From an uncultured Desulfovibrio sp. (GTDB lineage Bacteria; Desulfobacterota; Desulfovibrionia; Desulfovibrionales; Desulfovibrionaceae), in the NCBI GenBank assembly GCA_944327285.1, contig CALVHG010000002.1, positions 1-64,000 of the forward strand: 64,000 nt of DNA, in the 5' to 3' direction. The notes below the pieces were generated by a model, which did not search any database, had not been told where the DNA came from, and worked only from the letters and a program-made list of their open reading frames with translations. Numbering within the stretch: position 1 is the first letter of the stretch; every line of letters starts with the position of its first letter. The translations under genes and the position numbers were made by a program. Of this stretch, positions 43,622 through 52,765 are shown in pieces.

Positions 43622-44513
43622 GCGAGCACGAAGCCCCGGAGAGCCGGTCGTTGCCTTCGCGGAGTTTTTGCCCTGCCTGTCCGCGCTCCGGACTTTTCAG
43701 CGAAAGTGGGAATGGAGCGTTTTTTTTGATAATAAGTATATGTTTGTAATTATGAAAATAAATTTAATAAGTTATTGATGTTTTGCACAATTGTTCCTGT
43801 CTTTTTTCCCATGTTGGACACAGGCCGGGCGATCTTGCGCGGTGCAGGCCGCCGCACCGGTAAAAAGAGAAAGAAAAAAATTTTTTTGTTTTTTATCTTC
43901 TTTTTTTGTGCATAAAAAAATTTGGGAAATAAGCTGGTTAGTTATGATAGAAACAATTTTTGCCTGTTCCTTGCGGAACTGCCCCTGTGCGTAAAATGTT
44001 TCTTTTGTCTTTTTTTTATAAAATGTTTAGATATATTGTATAGTTAATGTAGATAGCGATTTTTCTGCCCCGCAGGCGGGGGGAGAATCGCCGGGCTTTG
44101 TGTCTAACGCCTCGGTTTTGCATTCATTTTGAAAATGGGCTTTCCGCTGCGCCCGATTAGAAGTGTTCTCGTGTCTATGTAGATAAAAAATATTGTTATT
44201 CTAGATAATTGTTAGCGTTAGCTACACTGGTTTCCGAGGTGACAGCAAGGGGCGAGGAGGTCGTGTTGACAAGCTGTTGGGGCTAGGCTAGCTTTTTGCC
44301 AGATAAGAATTCGGCATTGGCGCGCGTCTGTCGTGCGGTGCCTTTGCGGTTCCCGCTGCGGGGCCGACTGCTGTTTAAACAAGGTCAAGCTGTTTGCTTT
44401 GCAGGTGCATGGGCAGGAAGATGATCCTGCATCGCTTGCGGCAGGATTTTTCTTCCGACGGAGCAAGGGCACACGCGCCAGGGGCTTGCGTCGTTACAGG
44501 TCGAGGAGAGAGG
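43622..44513. other. AT-rich gene-free stretch
   Basis: Roughly 43720-44240 is strikingly AT-rich against GC-rich surroundings. It contains A/T tracts (an imperfect palindrome AAGAGAAAGAAAAAAA / TTTTTTATCTTCTTTTTTT at 43861-43907). Short motifs recur, GTAGATA and TAGATAATTGTTAGCGTTAGC. I find no supportable reading frame, tRNA or DnaA box. It may hold promoters for the gene at 44514, a small RNA, or foreign DNA. Confidence 0.5.
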
Positions 44514-44891
44514 ATGAGCGCCGATACCACCATGGAAGACATCTGTCTGGCACAAGACAGCGGGAGCGATTTGCGTTTCCGTGGGCGTCTTTTTTCGGAA
44601 TGTTCATGGTTTGACGAGGAGAGCGGCGTTCTGACGCGCCAGAAGCTCTACACCACCGAAGACAAAGGGCAGGTTTATTATATCGTGCGCTCCGGGGGCA
44701 AGGAACGCACGCGGCACGCCTATCAGCTGAACGTTCAGGACGACATGTGCGTCATCCATAACGGCAATACGGAAATGCGTATTCAGTTTGATATGCTGAT
44801 GCTGGCCGTGCGCAGCCTGTGCGGGCTGGCGGACGGCGCGACGCCCAGCCTTGAGCAGGTGGAAGAAATGCTCAAGGCCGCCAATGCCTAG
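44514..44891 (+). CDS. Small conserved protein of unknown function
   Basis: The 125-residue soluble protein has an acidic N-terminus and beta-rich middle (LRFRGRLFSECSWFDEESGVLTRQKLYTTEDKGQVYYIVRSGG), a second beta segment (AYQLNVQDDMCVIHNGNTEMRIQFDML) and a C-terminal helix. I do not recognise a family. GGAGAGAGG precedes ATG 44514, and a strong terminator follows, so it is probably monocistronic. Confidence 0.65.
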   Translation: MSADTTMEDICLAQDSGSDLRFRGRLFSECSWFDEESGVLTRQKLYTTEDKGQVYYIVRSGGKERTRHAYQLNVQDDMCVIHNGNTEMRIQFDMLMLAVRSLCGLADGATPSLEQVEEMLKAANA

Positions 44892-44923
44892 CTGACAGAT
44901 ACGGCGCAGCCGCAGAAATTTAC

Positions 44924-44956
44924 AAAGCCCCGGAAGCGATGCTTCCGGGGCTTTTT
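44924..44956 (+). terminator. Intrinsic terminator
   Basis: AAAGCCCCGGAAGC pairs with GCTTCCGGGGCTTT around GAT and ends in TTTTT. Confidence 0.9.
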
Positions 44957-45074
44957 GTATCTTCCCTGTTTTTTCAGGAATTGGCGTGGAGAGAGTTTTT
45001 CCTGCTTGCTGGCAAGGGAGTCTCCCCAGGAAAAGAAAATTTTTTGCGATACAGCCTTAAGAGGGGAGTAGCCT

Positions 45075-45161
45075 GAATGAAAAAGCGCGCTGGGGAAGGA
45101 TGGGGGGCTGGGGGGAAGGGAACCGCTCTCGCGCCAGCAGAGGGGTTCCCTTCCCCCCAGA
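45075..45161 (+). repeat. Repeat B copy
   Basis: AAAAGCGCGCTGGGGAAGGATG, then GGGGGGAAGGGAACC...GGTTCCCTTCCCCCC. It lies just beyond the 3' end of the minus-strand membrane-protein gene. Confidence 0.8.
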
Positions 45162-45169
45162 ATAATCAC

Positions 45170-45184
45170 GGGTAAACCGCTCTA
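45170..45184 (+). repeat. Stub of repeat A (right end)
   Basis: GGGTAAACCGCTCTA is an A right end. On the minus strand its TAGAGC supplies the stop codon of the membrane protein. Confidence 0.5.
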
Positions 45185-46045
45185 GGACGAGGGTTTGTCG
45201 GGAGCAAAATGCGAGGTTGTCCAGGTCAGGGCCAGCACGTAGACGGCGGCGAAAATGCTGATGGCGGTATCCCAGGGGGCCGTGGCCGAGAGGGAGAGGC
45301 GCATGAGCAGGGTGCCGATCACGAAGCCGGAGTTGCGGAACACGGCGTGGAAGCTGGGCATGTAGCGCTGGGAGATGAGCACCAGCGCGATGTCGGCAAA
45401 GACAAGCACTGTGTAGATGGTTTCAAAGAAGCGCGGCGTCTGCCCCAGCATGAAGTGCAGATAGGCGTCGCGGATGCCGATGCCTACAAAGACGCAGAAA
45501 AGCAGCAGGGCCAGCAGCTTCTTGCTCATGACAAAGCGCATGCGGAGTTCCGGGGCCTGCAGGAAGCGCAGGCTGCCGCCGATACGGTTGTAGATGCCCA
45601 GGGCGACGAAGATGATCAGCGCCCCGGATGCCGATGTGGCGATATGGACGACGGGCTCGATGGCCGTTCCGATGCTGATGGGTTCGGGCAGGTGAGAAAG
45701 TTCCTTGAAGGCGTTGCGCAGGAGAATGAGCGCCAGAATTTCAAACTGCTTGCCTACGGCGCGGGAAAACGAACTCGATATGGAGAAGATGAGACTTATG
45801 ACCTCCATAATCAGAATGAGCGTAAAGGCCAGCTGAATAGCGTCAAAATGGTTGGTGGGGGCCAGGTGCGCCCAGGGTTCGGGAAGCCAGCCCTGCCTGT
45901 TCATTTCGATGCCGATCATTCCGACGAGGTAGATGACGAGCGTAAGGAAGGCCATTCGCTTCTGAGAGGTGGGGCTTTCCCAGAACTGATGGAGCCAGTC
46001 GAAAGCGTCCGTCAGCGGCTGCATGCGGTCTATGAGTTGTGGCAT
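45182..46045 (-). CDS. Polytopic membrane protein of unknown function
   Basis: The 287-residue protein has about seven hydrophobic helices, for example MAFLTLVIYLVGMIGIEM, AFTLILIMEVISLIF, ALIIFVALGIYN, LLALLLFCVFVGIGI and YTVLVFADIALVLIS. A conserved-looking cytoplasmic segment LILLRNAFKELSHLPEPI lies between them. There is no recognisable transport motif. GGAG lies 8 nt before ATG 46045. It diverges from the FAD dehydrogenase gene. Confidence 0.78.
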   Translation of the reverse strand: MPQLIDRMQPLTDAFDWLHQFWESPTSQKRMAFLTLVIYLVGMIGIEMNRQGWLPEPWAHLAPTNHFDAIQLAFTLILIMEVISLIFSISSSFSRAVGKQFEILALILLRNAFKELSHLPEPISIGTAIEPVVHIATSASGALIIFVALGIYNRIGGSLRFLQAPELRMRFVMSKKLLALLLFCVFVGIGIRDAYLHFMLGQTPRFFETIYTVLVFADIALVLISQRYMPSFHAVFRNSGFVIGTLLMRLSLSATAPWDTAISIFAAVYVLALTWTTSHFAPDKPSS

Positions 46046-46142
46046 AGGTATCTCCGAAGTTGTTTTGCGCCCGAAAGGGCAGCGCCAGCATAGCCGCGTG
46101 CCGTTAAAAGTCAAAACAGCGTTTGGGGCCGCGCGCATGAAC

Positions 46143-46171
46143 TTGCATTGCGTCAAGGTTAGCGATAAGAT
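46143..46171 (+). promoter_or_regulatory. Candidate promoter of the FAD/Fe-S dehydrogenase
   Basis: TTGCAT (46143-46148), a 17-bp spacer and TAAGAT (46166-46171), about 165 bp before the start codon. Confidence 0.4.
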
Positions 46172-46334
46172 AACAGTTTATTCCATATGCTGCCGGAACA
46201 TGCGGCGGCTTCCCGACGGGGGCTCCGTTTTGAGAGCCTTTGCCGGGAAAGAACGCGCTCTCCCACGGCCCGGAGATGCGCAGACGAGAACAGCGCGAAT
46301 TTCCGGGAGTCCGCTCCCGTAACGAGGTGACGTC

Positions 46335-49300
46335 ATGCCCCACAAGGGTCCGCACATATCCATTGCTCCCGATTACGTGGTCAACCGTATCTTGCGCATC
46401 AATATCGACGATTTCGCAGAATGGCCCGAATCGGTGCGCCTGCTGGCTATTGCCATCGCGGAAGAACTTTTTCTTGTGGCCTACAATCCCTTTGTGGATG
46501 CCGAAACGGTGCGCGCCAGCGTGCATTCCCGCTTTGAGCGGGAGTCTTTGTCTCTGGCCCATTACTACGCCAACGCCATAGGCGAAGGCATCACCATGTT
46601 CTGGTCCGCCTATCAGGCCGAAAGTGCCTTCCGTCAGAAGCTCGTGGAACGCCTGCGCGAATTCATGAGCCCGGAATGCGTGCTGGATTCGCCGGTTGCC
46701 CTCATCGCCATGGCGACGGACGCCACCGACTTGCGGATGGAGCTCCCCCTGCTGGTGGTGGAGCCGGATTCCGCGGAGCAGGTGTCCCGGATTGTCAAAC
46801 TGGCCAATGAAATGAAGTTCGCCCTGATCCCGCGCGGCGGCGGATCTGGGATGACCGGGGGGGCTGTTCCCGCGCGCAAGCGCGCGGTGGTCGTGAGCCT
46901 GACGCGCCTGACGCGCATCGGGCCCATTGATTTGGACGCCATGACGGTCACCTGTCAGGCCGGGGCCATTACCCAGGATGTCACCAATGCCGTGAGCAAG
47001 GCCGGGGCTCTGTTCTCCGTGGACCCGGCATCCAAGCAGGCGTCGAGCATCGGCGGCAACATCAGCGAAAATGCCGGCGGCCCTATGGCCTTTGAATACG
47101 GCACCACGCTGGACAACCTGCTGTGGTGGCGCATGGTGACGCCTACCGGCGAGATCATTACCGTGGAGCGCGAAGAGCATCCGCGTCACAAGATTCTGCC
47201 TGACGAGACGGCCGTGTTTGTCGTTAAGGACATCAGCGGCGGCGTGCGCAACGTGGTGCATCTGCGCGGGGACGAGATCCGCCTGCCCGGTCTGGGCAAG
47301 GACGTGACCAACAAGGCGCTTGGCGGACTGCCCGGCATGCAGAAGGAAGGCGTGGACGGCATCGTGACCGAGGCCTGCTTCATCCTGCATCCCAAGCCCA
47401 AATTTAAGCGGGTGATGGTCCTGGAATTCTTCGGCCGCTCCATGCATCCCGCGGCCGTGGTTGTGCGGGAACTCGTCGAGCTGCGCAACCGCATCCGGGA
47501 GGAAGGGGATTACGCCCACCTCTCGGCGCTGGAAGAGTTCAACGCCAAATACGTGCAGGCCATCGATTACAAGCGCAAGTCCGACAAGTACGAGGGCACG
47601 CCCATTTCCGTCATCATCCTGCAGGTGGACGGCGACGATCCCTATCTGCTGGATCAGTGCGTGGGCCACATTGTGGACGTGGTTGAGCGTCAGGATAATG
47701 TGGATATCATCGTTGCCGCCGATGAGAAGGAAGGGGAACGCTTCTGGGAGGACCGGCACCGTCTGTCGGCCATCGCCAAGCGTACCTCCGGCTTCAAGAT
47801 GAACGAGGACGTGGTCATTCCCATGGATCGGATTCCCGACTTCGCCCTGTTCCTCGAAAAGCTCAATCTGGAGTGCACCGCGCAGGCCTACCGCCACGCT
47901 CTGCAGGAAGTGGGACGCCTCCAGGGCTTCCCCATGGAAGACAAGGAATTCAACAGAGAATTTTCCTTTACCTCCAAGCTGGCGGCTGGCGAGGGTGGAC
48001 CGGAGGAACTGTCGGACACGGAACTCTGGGAGCGCGCCGGGCATTTCTTCGAGGCGCTGGCGGCAAAGTATCCCTTCCTTGCCAGACGCATTGCCGTTAT
48101 CCGCGACTACATGGAAAGCAGTCGTATTGTTGTGGCCAGCCACATGCACGCGGGCGACGGCAACTGCCACGTCAATATTCCCGTCAATTCCAATGACGCC
48201 CACATGCTGGAGGAAGCCGAAGAAACGGCCGCGCGCGTCATGGCCGAATGTCAGGCCATGGGCGGGGAAGTTTCCGGCGAACACGGTATCGGCATCACCA
48301 AGATTTCCTTCTTCAGCAAGGAAAAGATGGATGCGCTGCGGGCCTTCAAAGAGCGCGTGGACCCGCGCGACGTTATGAATCCCGCCAAGCTGGTCTACAG
48401 GGAGCTTCCTGTCCGGCCCTTTACCTTCTCCTTCAATCGCCTGATTCAGGACATCAGCCAGTCGGGCCTGCCCGACAAGGACAAGCTCATCAGCCTGTTG
48501 TCCACCGTGCAGATATGCACCCGCTGCGGCAAATGTCGTCAGGTCTGCGCCATGTGCTACCCCGAACGCTCCATGCAGTACCATCCGCGTAATAAGAATA
48601 TGGCGCTGGGTATGCTCATTGAGGCCGTGTATTACTCGCAGGTCAACAAGGGGCGCATTGATGACGTCCTTCTGCGCCGTCTGCGCGATCTGGTAGAGCA
48701 TTGCACGGGCTGCGGTCGCTGTATGGCAAACTGCCCTGTTAAGATTCCTTCAGGCGAAGTGGCGTTGCAGCTGCGCGCCCTGCTGGAGCACGAAGGCGCG
48801 GGCGGGCATCCTATTAAGGAACGGGCCCTGGAATGGCTCGTGCGCGATGTGGAACGTCGCGTGCCCACGGCGGCGAAGATGGCTTCTGTGGGCCAGAAGA
48901 TGCAGAATCGCTTCCTGGGCTTCCTGCCCAGCTTCTGGAAGAAGCGTCTGCAGAGCCCGCTCTTTACGGGGCCCGGTCCCAAGACCGGCTACACCAACCT
49001 CTACGAAGCCCTGAAACTGCATCGCGGCAATGTCTTTGCCCCGGCGCAACCCGCGCAGGGCATGCCGTGCGTGCTCTACTTCCCCGGCTGCGGGGGGGCG
49101 CTGTTCTTTGATCGCATTGCCCTCTCTTCCATCATGCTGATGCTTAAGGCCGGTTTTGCCGTTGCCGTGCCGCCCCGCCATCTTTGCTGCGGCTATCCTT
49201 TGCTGGCTGCCGGTCTGGATACGCAGTTCGAGGACAATATGGCGCAGAACCGGCAATATCTGGCGTCCATGATTCGGGCCCTGAAGCGTCAGGGCTTCGA

Positions 49301-49916
49301 TGTGCGTCATCTGGTATCCGCCTGCGGTTCCTGTCGGGACGGTCTGTCGCGCATGAAGTTGCAGGAGCAGTTCCCGGAACTGACGCAGAAGGATGTCACG
49401 CAGCTGGTGTTGCCGCTCCTCAGCTCGGATGAGGTCAAAGCCATGCGGGCCGCGCCGTTGGCTGCGGGAACGCCTGTCGTCTATCACAGTGCCTGCCATT
49501 GCGAATGGGCGGACGTGCATCCCATCAAGGCCCGGCCCCAGATAGCCGCGGCGCTGTCCGAATTTAGCGGAGCGGCGGTCACGCTTTCTCAGGGCTGCTG
49601 CGGCGAATCCGGCATGGGGGCCATGACGTCTCCCAGCATTTATAATATGCTGCGCCAGCGCAAGCAGCAGAACCTTGCCGACATGTTCACTCGTCTCGCG
49701 CCGGAAGGCGGCGCTTATGAGGGGCCCGTGCTGGTGGGCTGTCCCTCCTGCAAGCTCGGTATCGGCCGCTGCCTCCTTAATATGAATGAAGGAAAGCGTC
49801 CGGTATTGCATGTGGTAGAATGGCTGGCAGGTCAGTTTGACGGTGAAGACCGGCGGCAATCCTTCCGGCGTCGGGCCAATGACGCACGAGGCGATGTCCG
49901 TGTCGTAGAAGCCTAA
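46335..49916 (+). CDS. FAD-linked oxidase fused to 4Fe-4S and CCG domains (D-lactate/glycolate dehydrogenase-like)
   Basis: The 1193-residue fusion has several parts in order. An N-terminal region (1-130) is unassigned. An FAD-binding PCMH-type domain follows (about 140-330: FALIPRGGGSGMTGGAVP, ASSIGGNISENAGG). A C-terminal FAD-oxidase domain comes next, with SHMHAGDGNCHVNIPV and GEHGIGITK. Two 4Fe-4S sites follow (CTRCGKCRQVC near 730 and CTGCGRCMANC near 790). Two CCG-type cysteine-rich repeats close it (FPGCGGALFFD with HLCCGYP, and YHSACHCEW with QGCCGES). Enzymes of this kind oxidise D-2-hydroxyacids and pass electrons to quinone or heterodisulfide-type carriers. Similar fusions exist in Desulfovibrio. 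The substrate cannot be read from sequence; D-lactate is most likely. Confidence 0.87.
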   Translation: MPHKGPHISIAPDYVVNRILRINIDDFAEWPESVRLLAIAIAEELFLVAYNPFVDAETVRASVHSRFERESLSLAHYYANAIGEGITMFWSAYQAESAFRQKLVERLREFMSPECVLDSPVALIAMATDATDLRMELPLLVVEPDSAEQVSRIVKLANEMKFALIPRGGGSGMTGGAVPARKRAVVVSLTRLTRIGPIDLDAMTVTCQAGAITQDVTNAVSKAGALFSVDPASKQASSIGGNISENAGGPMAFEYGTTLDNLLWWRMVTPTGEIITVEREEHPRHKILPDETAVFVVKDISGGVRNVVHLRGDEIRLPGLGKDVTNKALGGLPGMQKEGVDGIVTEACFILHPKPKFKRVMVLEFFGRSMHPAAVVVRELVELRNRIREEGDYAHLSALEEFNAKYVQAIDYKRKSDKYEGTPISVIILQVDGDDPYLLDQCVGHIVDVVERQDNVDIIVAADEKEGERFWEDRHRLSAIAKRTSGFKMNEDVVIPMDRIPDFALFLEKLNLECTAQAYRHALQEVGRLQGFPMEDKEFNREFSFTSKLAAGEGGPEELSDTELWERAGHFFEALAAKYPFLARRIAVIRDYMESSRIVVASHMHAGDGNCHVNIPVNSNDAHMLEEAEETAARVMAECQAMGGEVSGEHGIGITKISFFSKEKMDALRAFKERVDPRDVMNPAKLVYRELPVRPFTFSFNRLIQDISQSGLPDKDKLISLLSTVQICTRCGKCRQVCAMCYPERSMQYHPRNKNMALGMLIEAVYYSQVNKGRIDDVLLRRLRDLVEHCTGCGRCMANCPVKIPSGEVALQLRALLEHEGAGGHPIKERALEWLVRDVERRVPTAAKMASVGQKMQNRFLGFLPSFWKKRLQSPLFTGPGPKTGYTNLYEALKLHRGNVFAPAQPAQGMPCVLYFPGCGGALFFDRIALSSIMLMLKAGFAVAVPPRHLCCGYPLLAAGLDTQFEDNMAQNRQYLASMIRALKRQGFDVRHLVSACGSCRDGLSRMKLQEQFPELTQKDVTQLVLPLLSSDEVKAMRAAPLAAGTPVVYHSACHCEWADVHPIKARPQIAAALSEFSGAAVTLSQGCCGESGMGAMTSPSIYNMLRQRKQQNLADMFTRLAPEGGAYEGPVLVGCPSCKLGIGRCLLNMNEGKRPVLHVVEWLAGQFDGEDRRQSFRRRANDARGDVRVVEA

Positions 49917-49923
49917 GTAATTC

Positions 49924-49954
49924 AAAAAGGCCGTGCAGAAATGCACGGCCTTTT
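49924..49954 (+). terminator. Intrinsic terminator
   Basis: AAAAAGGCCGTGCA and TGCACGGCCTTTT form a stem around GAAA, with a terminal T-run, 8 bp after the dehydrogenase stop. Confidence 0.9.
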
Positions 49955-50028
49955 GTTTCGTGTGAAACGAGTCCCTTGTTAACTGTCTTTTCCCGGAATA
50001 GTCTCCCCCTCCGGTACGGGAACGCCGC

Positions 50029-52113
50029 ATGCAACCTCCCTCTTCCTCTAAAGTAGCAAAAGCCTGGTTTGTTTTTCTCTTCTGCGCCCTGCTCCCCTTC
50101 TGCTGGGCCCTGGGCTTTTTGTATCCGCGTGGCGATGATTTTGACTATGCGGCCCGGTCTATGTTCCTGCTGGATGTGCCGGGGGGGCTCCTCGAATCCG
50201 TCAGGGAATGGCTTTTTCAGAGTGGACGCTATACCTATCACTTCCTGGCTGTTTTGCTGGGTAAGGCGGGAGTCTGGCCCCTGCTTTCGGCGCTGGTGTG
50301 CGCTGCGGTACTGGCCTTGCACGCATTGGCGGGCTATGTGCTGGCGCGCGCTCTGGGCGGCTCTCGTTCCTGGTCCGCGCTTTGGGGACTCTTTGCTCTG
50401 TTCTGCCTGCTGACCTGTCATCAGGCGCTGAACCTTTTCTATATGCAGACCGAGGCTCTTTCCATTGGTCTGCAAAGCGGAGCGGGGCTGTTGTTTATGG
50501 CGCTGCTGTGCCGCCTCTGGCGCGCGCACCCGGCGGAAGCCGTGCCGCGTTCCGGGGTTCGCCACGGAGCCATGCGCACGCAGCATGGGTTGCGCGGTTT
50601 CTGGCGTCGTTGTGCCGCTCCTACAGTCTGGGCCGCAGGGCCGCGTCGAGCTGCTGTGATCGCGGGCATTCTTGCTGTGGGCGTGTATGAGCAGGCCGCT
50701 CTGGCTGTCTGCCTGGCCGCCGCTATGACTGCCCTGCTGGCCTGGCGCTGCCGCCATCCGCTGGCGCGGGACATCTCGCGCGTGGTCGCCTGGGTGCTTA
50801 TCGCGCTTGTTCTGTCCTTTCTCGCGCCGGGCAATGTCGTGCATCGTGCCGTGCGGCATGTGGATGCGGCGGTCTTGTGGCAGAATCTTTCTTCTCTGCC
50901 CGCTGATTGGCTGCACCATGCCTTCTGGTGTTTCTCTCTGCCCTGGCTGCTTGCCGTGGTGGCGCTGACCCTGCTGCTGCCCCGTCCCGCGCGAGAAGAG
51001 CGGGAAAAAACTCCTTCGCCCTACCCCTGGCTCTGTCTGGCGGCGCCGCTGGCCTATGTGCTCTTTACGCTGTGCATTGCCCTTTTGCAGGCGGGAACGT
51101 CCGCTCCTGTCGGCTCCGCTCCCCGATACGCGGCCAGCATGGCTCCCTACGGCGCGTTTGCGCTGGGCGTCGCTCTCTATCCTTTTGTCGGCTGGCTTGT
51201 CCGGCGTCTGCAAGGTATGGCGCATGCGCGGGATATGCGTCTCTGGCTGATTCTTCTTCCGGCTGTGCTGCTGCTCTGCGGCGGCGGCAACTGGCGGCTG
51301 GCGACTGTAAATGCCTGCAACGGGGCTTTTACTGATATCGCCGATCGGCTTTCCCTGCGCTATGCCTTTTTGAAGACCGAAGGGCGCATGGCAATGTCCG
51401 GCGATCCCGACTTTCGTTTTGGTCTGCTTGGCGAGCTTGCCCGTCCTGACAGGCGCCCTGACAGCATCGATACGCAATTGCCCGGTATGGCGGTGCGGCG
51501 GCTGGACTACGGCGTTTTCCCCGTGCATGCGGAAGAGGCCTTGCCGCAGGACCCCGAAGTCTGGCCCAATCTTCGGGTGGCCTGGCTCTATGGTCTTGGC
51601 AGCGTGCGTAGCGCTTCGGGAAATGCCGCAGCGGCAGGCGCGGCGGCGTTGCAACCTTCAGCCCGACCGCTTTCTCTGTCGCCGCAGCTGGAAGAGCTCG
51701 GTATCCGCTCGGCCTGGCTTGCCGGAACGCAGGGGGAGAATGCCACCTTTGCGGAAGTCTGGCTCGTGCTGCGCTGTTCAGGTCCCCTGCCGGAATCCTG
51801 GTGCATCTGGCGGCAAAGCCCTGTGGATATGCGCCGTTTGCCTCCCCTGCCCCTGCAACGCTGGTGGGGAATGAAAGCCTCGGATTTTGCCCGCCGTCAG
51901 GAGGCGCTGCCTGACTGGCTGGCGGATATGGCGGGCGTGCGTCTGAATGTGCGCCCCGAACAATGGCGTATCCCCAACCCTGAACAGGGCACGGAACTTT
52001 TCTACGCATTTCCCCTGCTCCCCCGTTCCCCGCTGACCGACGCCCTGCCCCCTGTCCGGCTCTGGGCGGAAACGCCGCAGGGCTTTATGCCCTTTGGCGA
52101 GAGCGGCGACTGA
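50029..52113 (+). CDS. Large polytopic membrane protein, possibly GT-C glycosyltransferase-like
   Basis: The 694-residue protein has about ten hydrophobic helices up to residue 430, then a soluble C-terminal part of about 260 residues. Directly after the first helix comes YPRGDDFDYAARS. A DD pair at this place recalls the first periplasmic loop of GT-C glycosyltransferases and of polymer-modifying membrane proteins of the DUF6056 kind. I cannot assign a substrate. No neighbouring glycan genes are present. The ribosome-binding site before ATG 50029 is weak. Confidence 0.7.
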   Translation: MQPPSSSKVAKAWFVFLFCALLPFCWALGFLYPRGDDFDYAARSMFLLDVPGGLLESVREWLFQSGRYTYHFLAVLLGKAGVWPLLSALVCAAVLALHALAGYVLARALGGSRSWSALWGLFALFCLLTCHQALNLFYMQTEALSIGLQSGAGLLFMALLCRLWRAHPAEAVPRSGVRHGAMRTQHGLRGFWRRCAAPTVWAAGPRRAAVIAGILAVGVYEQAALAVCLAAAMTALLAWRCRHPLARDISRVVAWVLIALVLSFLAPGNVVHRAVRHVDAAVLWQNLSSLPADWLHHAFWCFSLPWLLAVVALTLLLPRPAREEREKTPSPYPWLCLAAPLAYVLFTLCIALLQAGTSAPVGSAPRYAASMAPYGAFALGVALYPFVGWLVRRLQGMAHARDMRLWLILLPAVLLLCGGGNWRLATVNACNGAFTDIADRLSLRYAFLKTEGRMAMSGDPDFRFGLLGELARPDRRPDSIDTQLPGMAVRRLDYGVFPVHAEEALPQDPEVWPNLRVAWLYGLGSVRSASGNAAAAGAAALQPSARPLSLSPQLEELGIRSAWLAGTQGENATFAEVWLVLRCSGPLPESWCIWRQSPVDMRRLPPLPLQRWWGMKASDFARRQEALPDWLADMAGVRLNVRPEQWRIPNPEQGTELFYAFPLLPRSPLTDALPPVRLWAETPQGFMPFGESGD

Positions 52114-52144
52114 TGCGGTAGATGCGGCAAAGGATGTTTGTGTG

Positions 52145-52230
52145 CCGGGGGAGGGGGAACCCCTTTGGCTGGCGCACAAAGTGGTTCCCCCTCCCCCAGA
52201 CACCCACCCCTTCCCCAAACGCGCTTTATT
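52145..52230 (-). repeat. Repeat B copy
   Basis: GCCGGGGGAGGGGGAACCCC...GGTTCCCCCTCCCCCAG, then the complement of the B left part ending AAACGCGCTTTATTC. It lies about 30 bp after the membrane-protein gene. Confidence 0.75.
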
Positions 52231-52316
52231 CTGGAGAATGAGGCGTTGCGGTGATGCGGCTGCTTTCCATCGATGCCCGTCTCCCGGTGATACAGAAAGT
52301 TTTTTGAGTGAAACAG

Positions 52317-52353
52317 AACGGCCCCGCAGGAGTAGAATCCGTGCGGGGCCGTT
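52317..52353. terminator. GC-rich hairpin, possible terminator
   Basis: AACGGCCCCGCA pairs with TGCGGGGCCGTT across 13 nt. No clear T-run follows, so termination is uncertain. Confidence 0.5.
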
Positions 52354-52444
52354 GCAGTGTTATCTGCGGGCGGGATGGATGATTCCCCGTTTGTGTTACC
52401 GGGGGACGGGTATTTGCGGCAGGCGTTTGTGTCGCCGTACCGTT

Positions 52445-52592
52445 TAGAGCATTTTCAGTTTGAAATGCTGCGCGTTTCAAACCATACGGCCTGTCGTTTC
52501 GCGGAAAAAACGTGTTTTTCCACTCACTTTGGGTCGGGCGGCGCTGTGCCGCCGCCTTCGTGTTTCACCTTTTTCAAAGTTGAAACGCTCTA
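52445..52592 (+). repeat. Repeat A, full copy
   Basis: TAGAGCATTTTCAGTTTG to GTTGAAACGCTCTA with all stem-loops. It stands in a 650-bp stretch without genes, which also holds two B copies and the hairpin at 52317. Confidence 0.92.
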
Positions 52593-52601
52593 ATTTTTCA
52601 G

Positions 52602-52752
52602 AATAAAGCGCACTGGGGAGGGTGAGGGGGCTTGGGGGAGAGGGAACCCCTCTCGCGCCAGCAGCGACCGAAGGCGGCCGCAGGCCGTGCCCGTTGCGAC
52701 GAAGGAAGCTACGGGCATCGACAGCAGAGATGAGGGGTTCCCTCTCCCCCAA
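52602..52752 (+). repeat. Repeat B, long variant
   Basis: AATAAAGCGCACTGGGGAGG and arms GGGGGAGAGGGAACCCCTC / GAGGGGTTCCCTCTCCCCC around the roughly 65-bp insertion CGACCGAAGGCGGCCGCAGG..., flanked by AGCAG repeats. The paired changes GAGAGGG/CCCTCTC in the two arms keep the stem. It ends 14 bp from the ykgJ stop. Confidence 0.8.
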
Positions 52753-52765
52753 TTATACAGCTTGG

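Noticed and set aside
43622..44513. AT-rich stretch as replication origin
   Set aside because: No DnaA boxes of the TTATCCACA type and no dnaA/dnaN or parAB neighbours are present.
46104..48701. Long minus-strand frame opposite the FAD dehydrogenase
   Set aside because: It is an antisense shadow of a well-supported gene, with no motif or ribosome-binding site.
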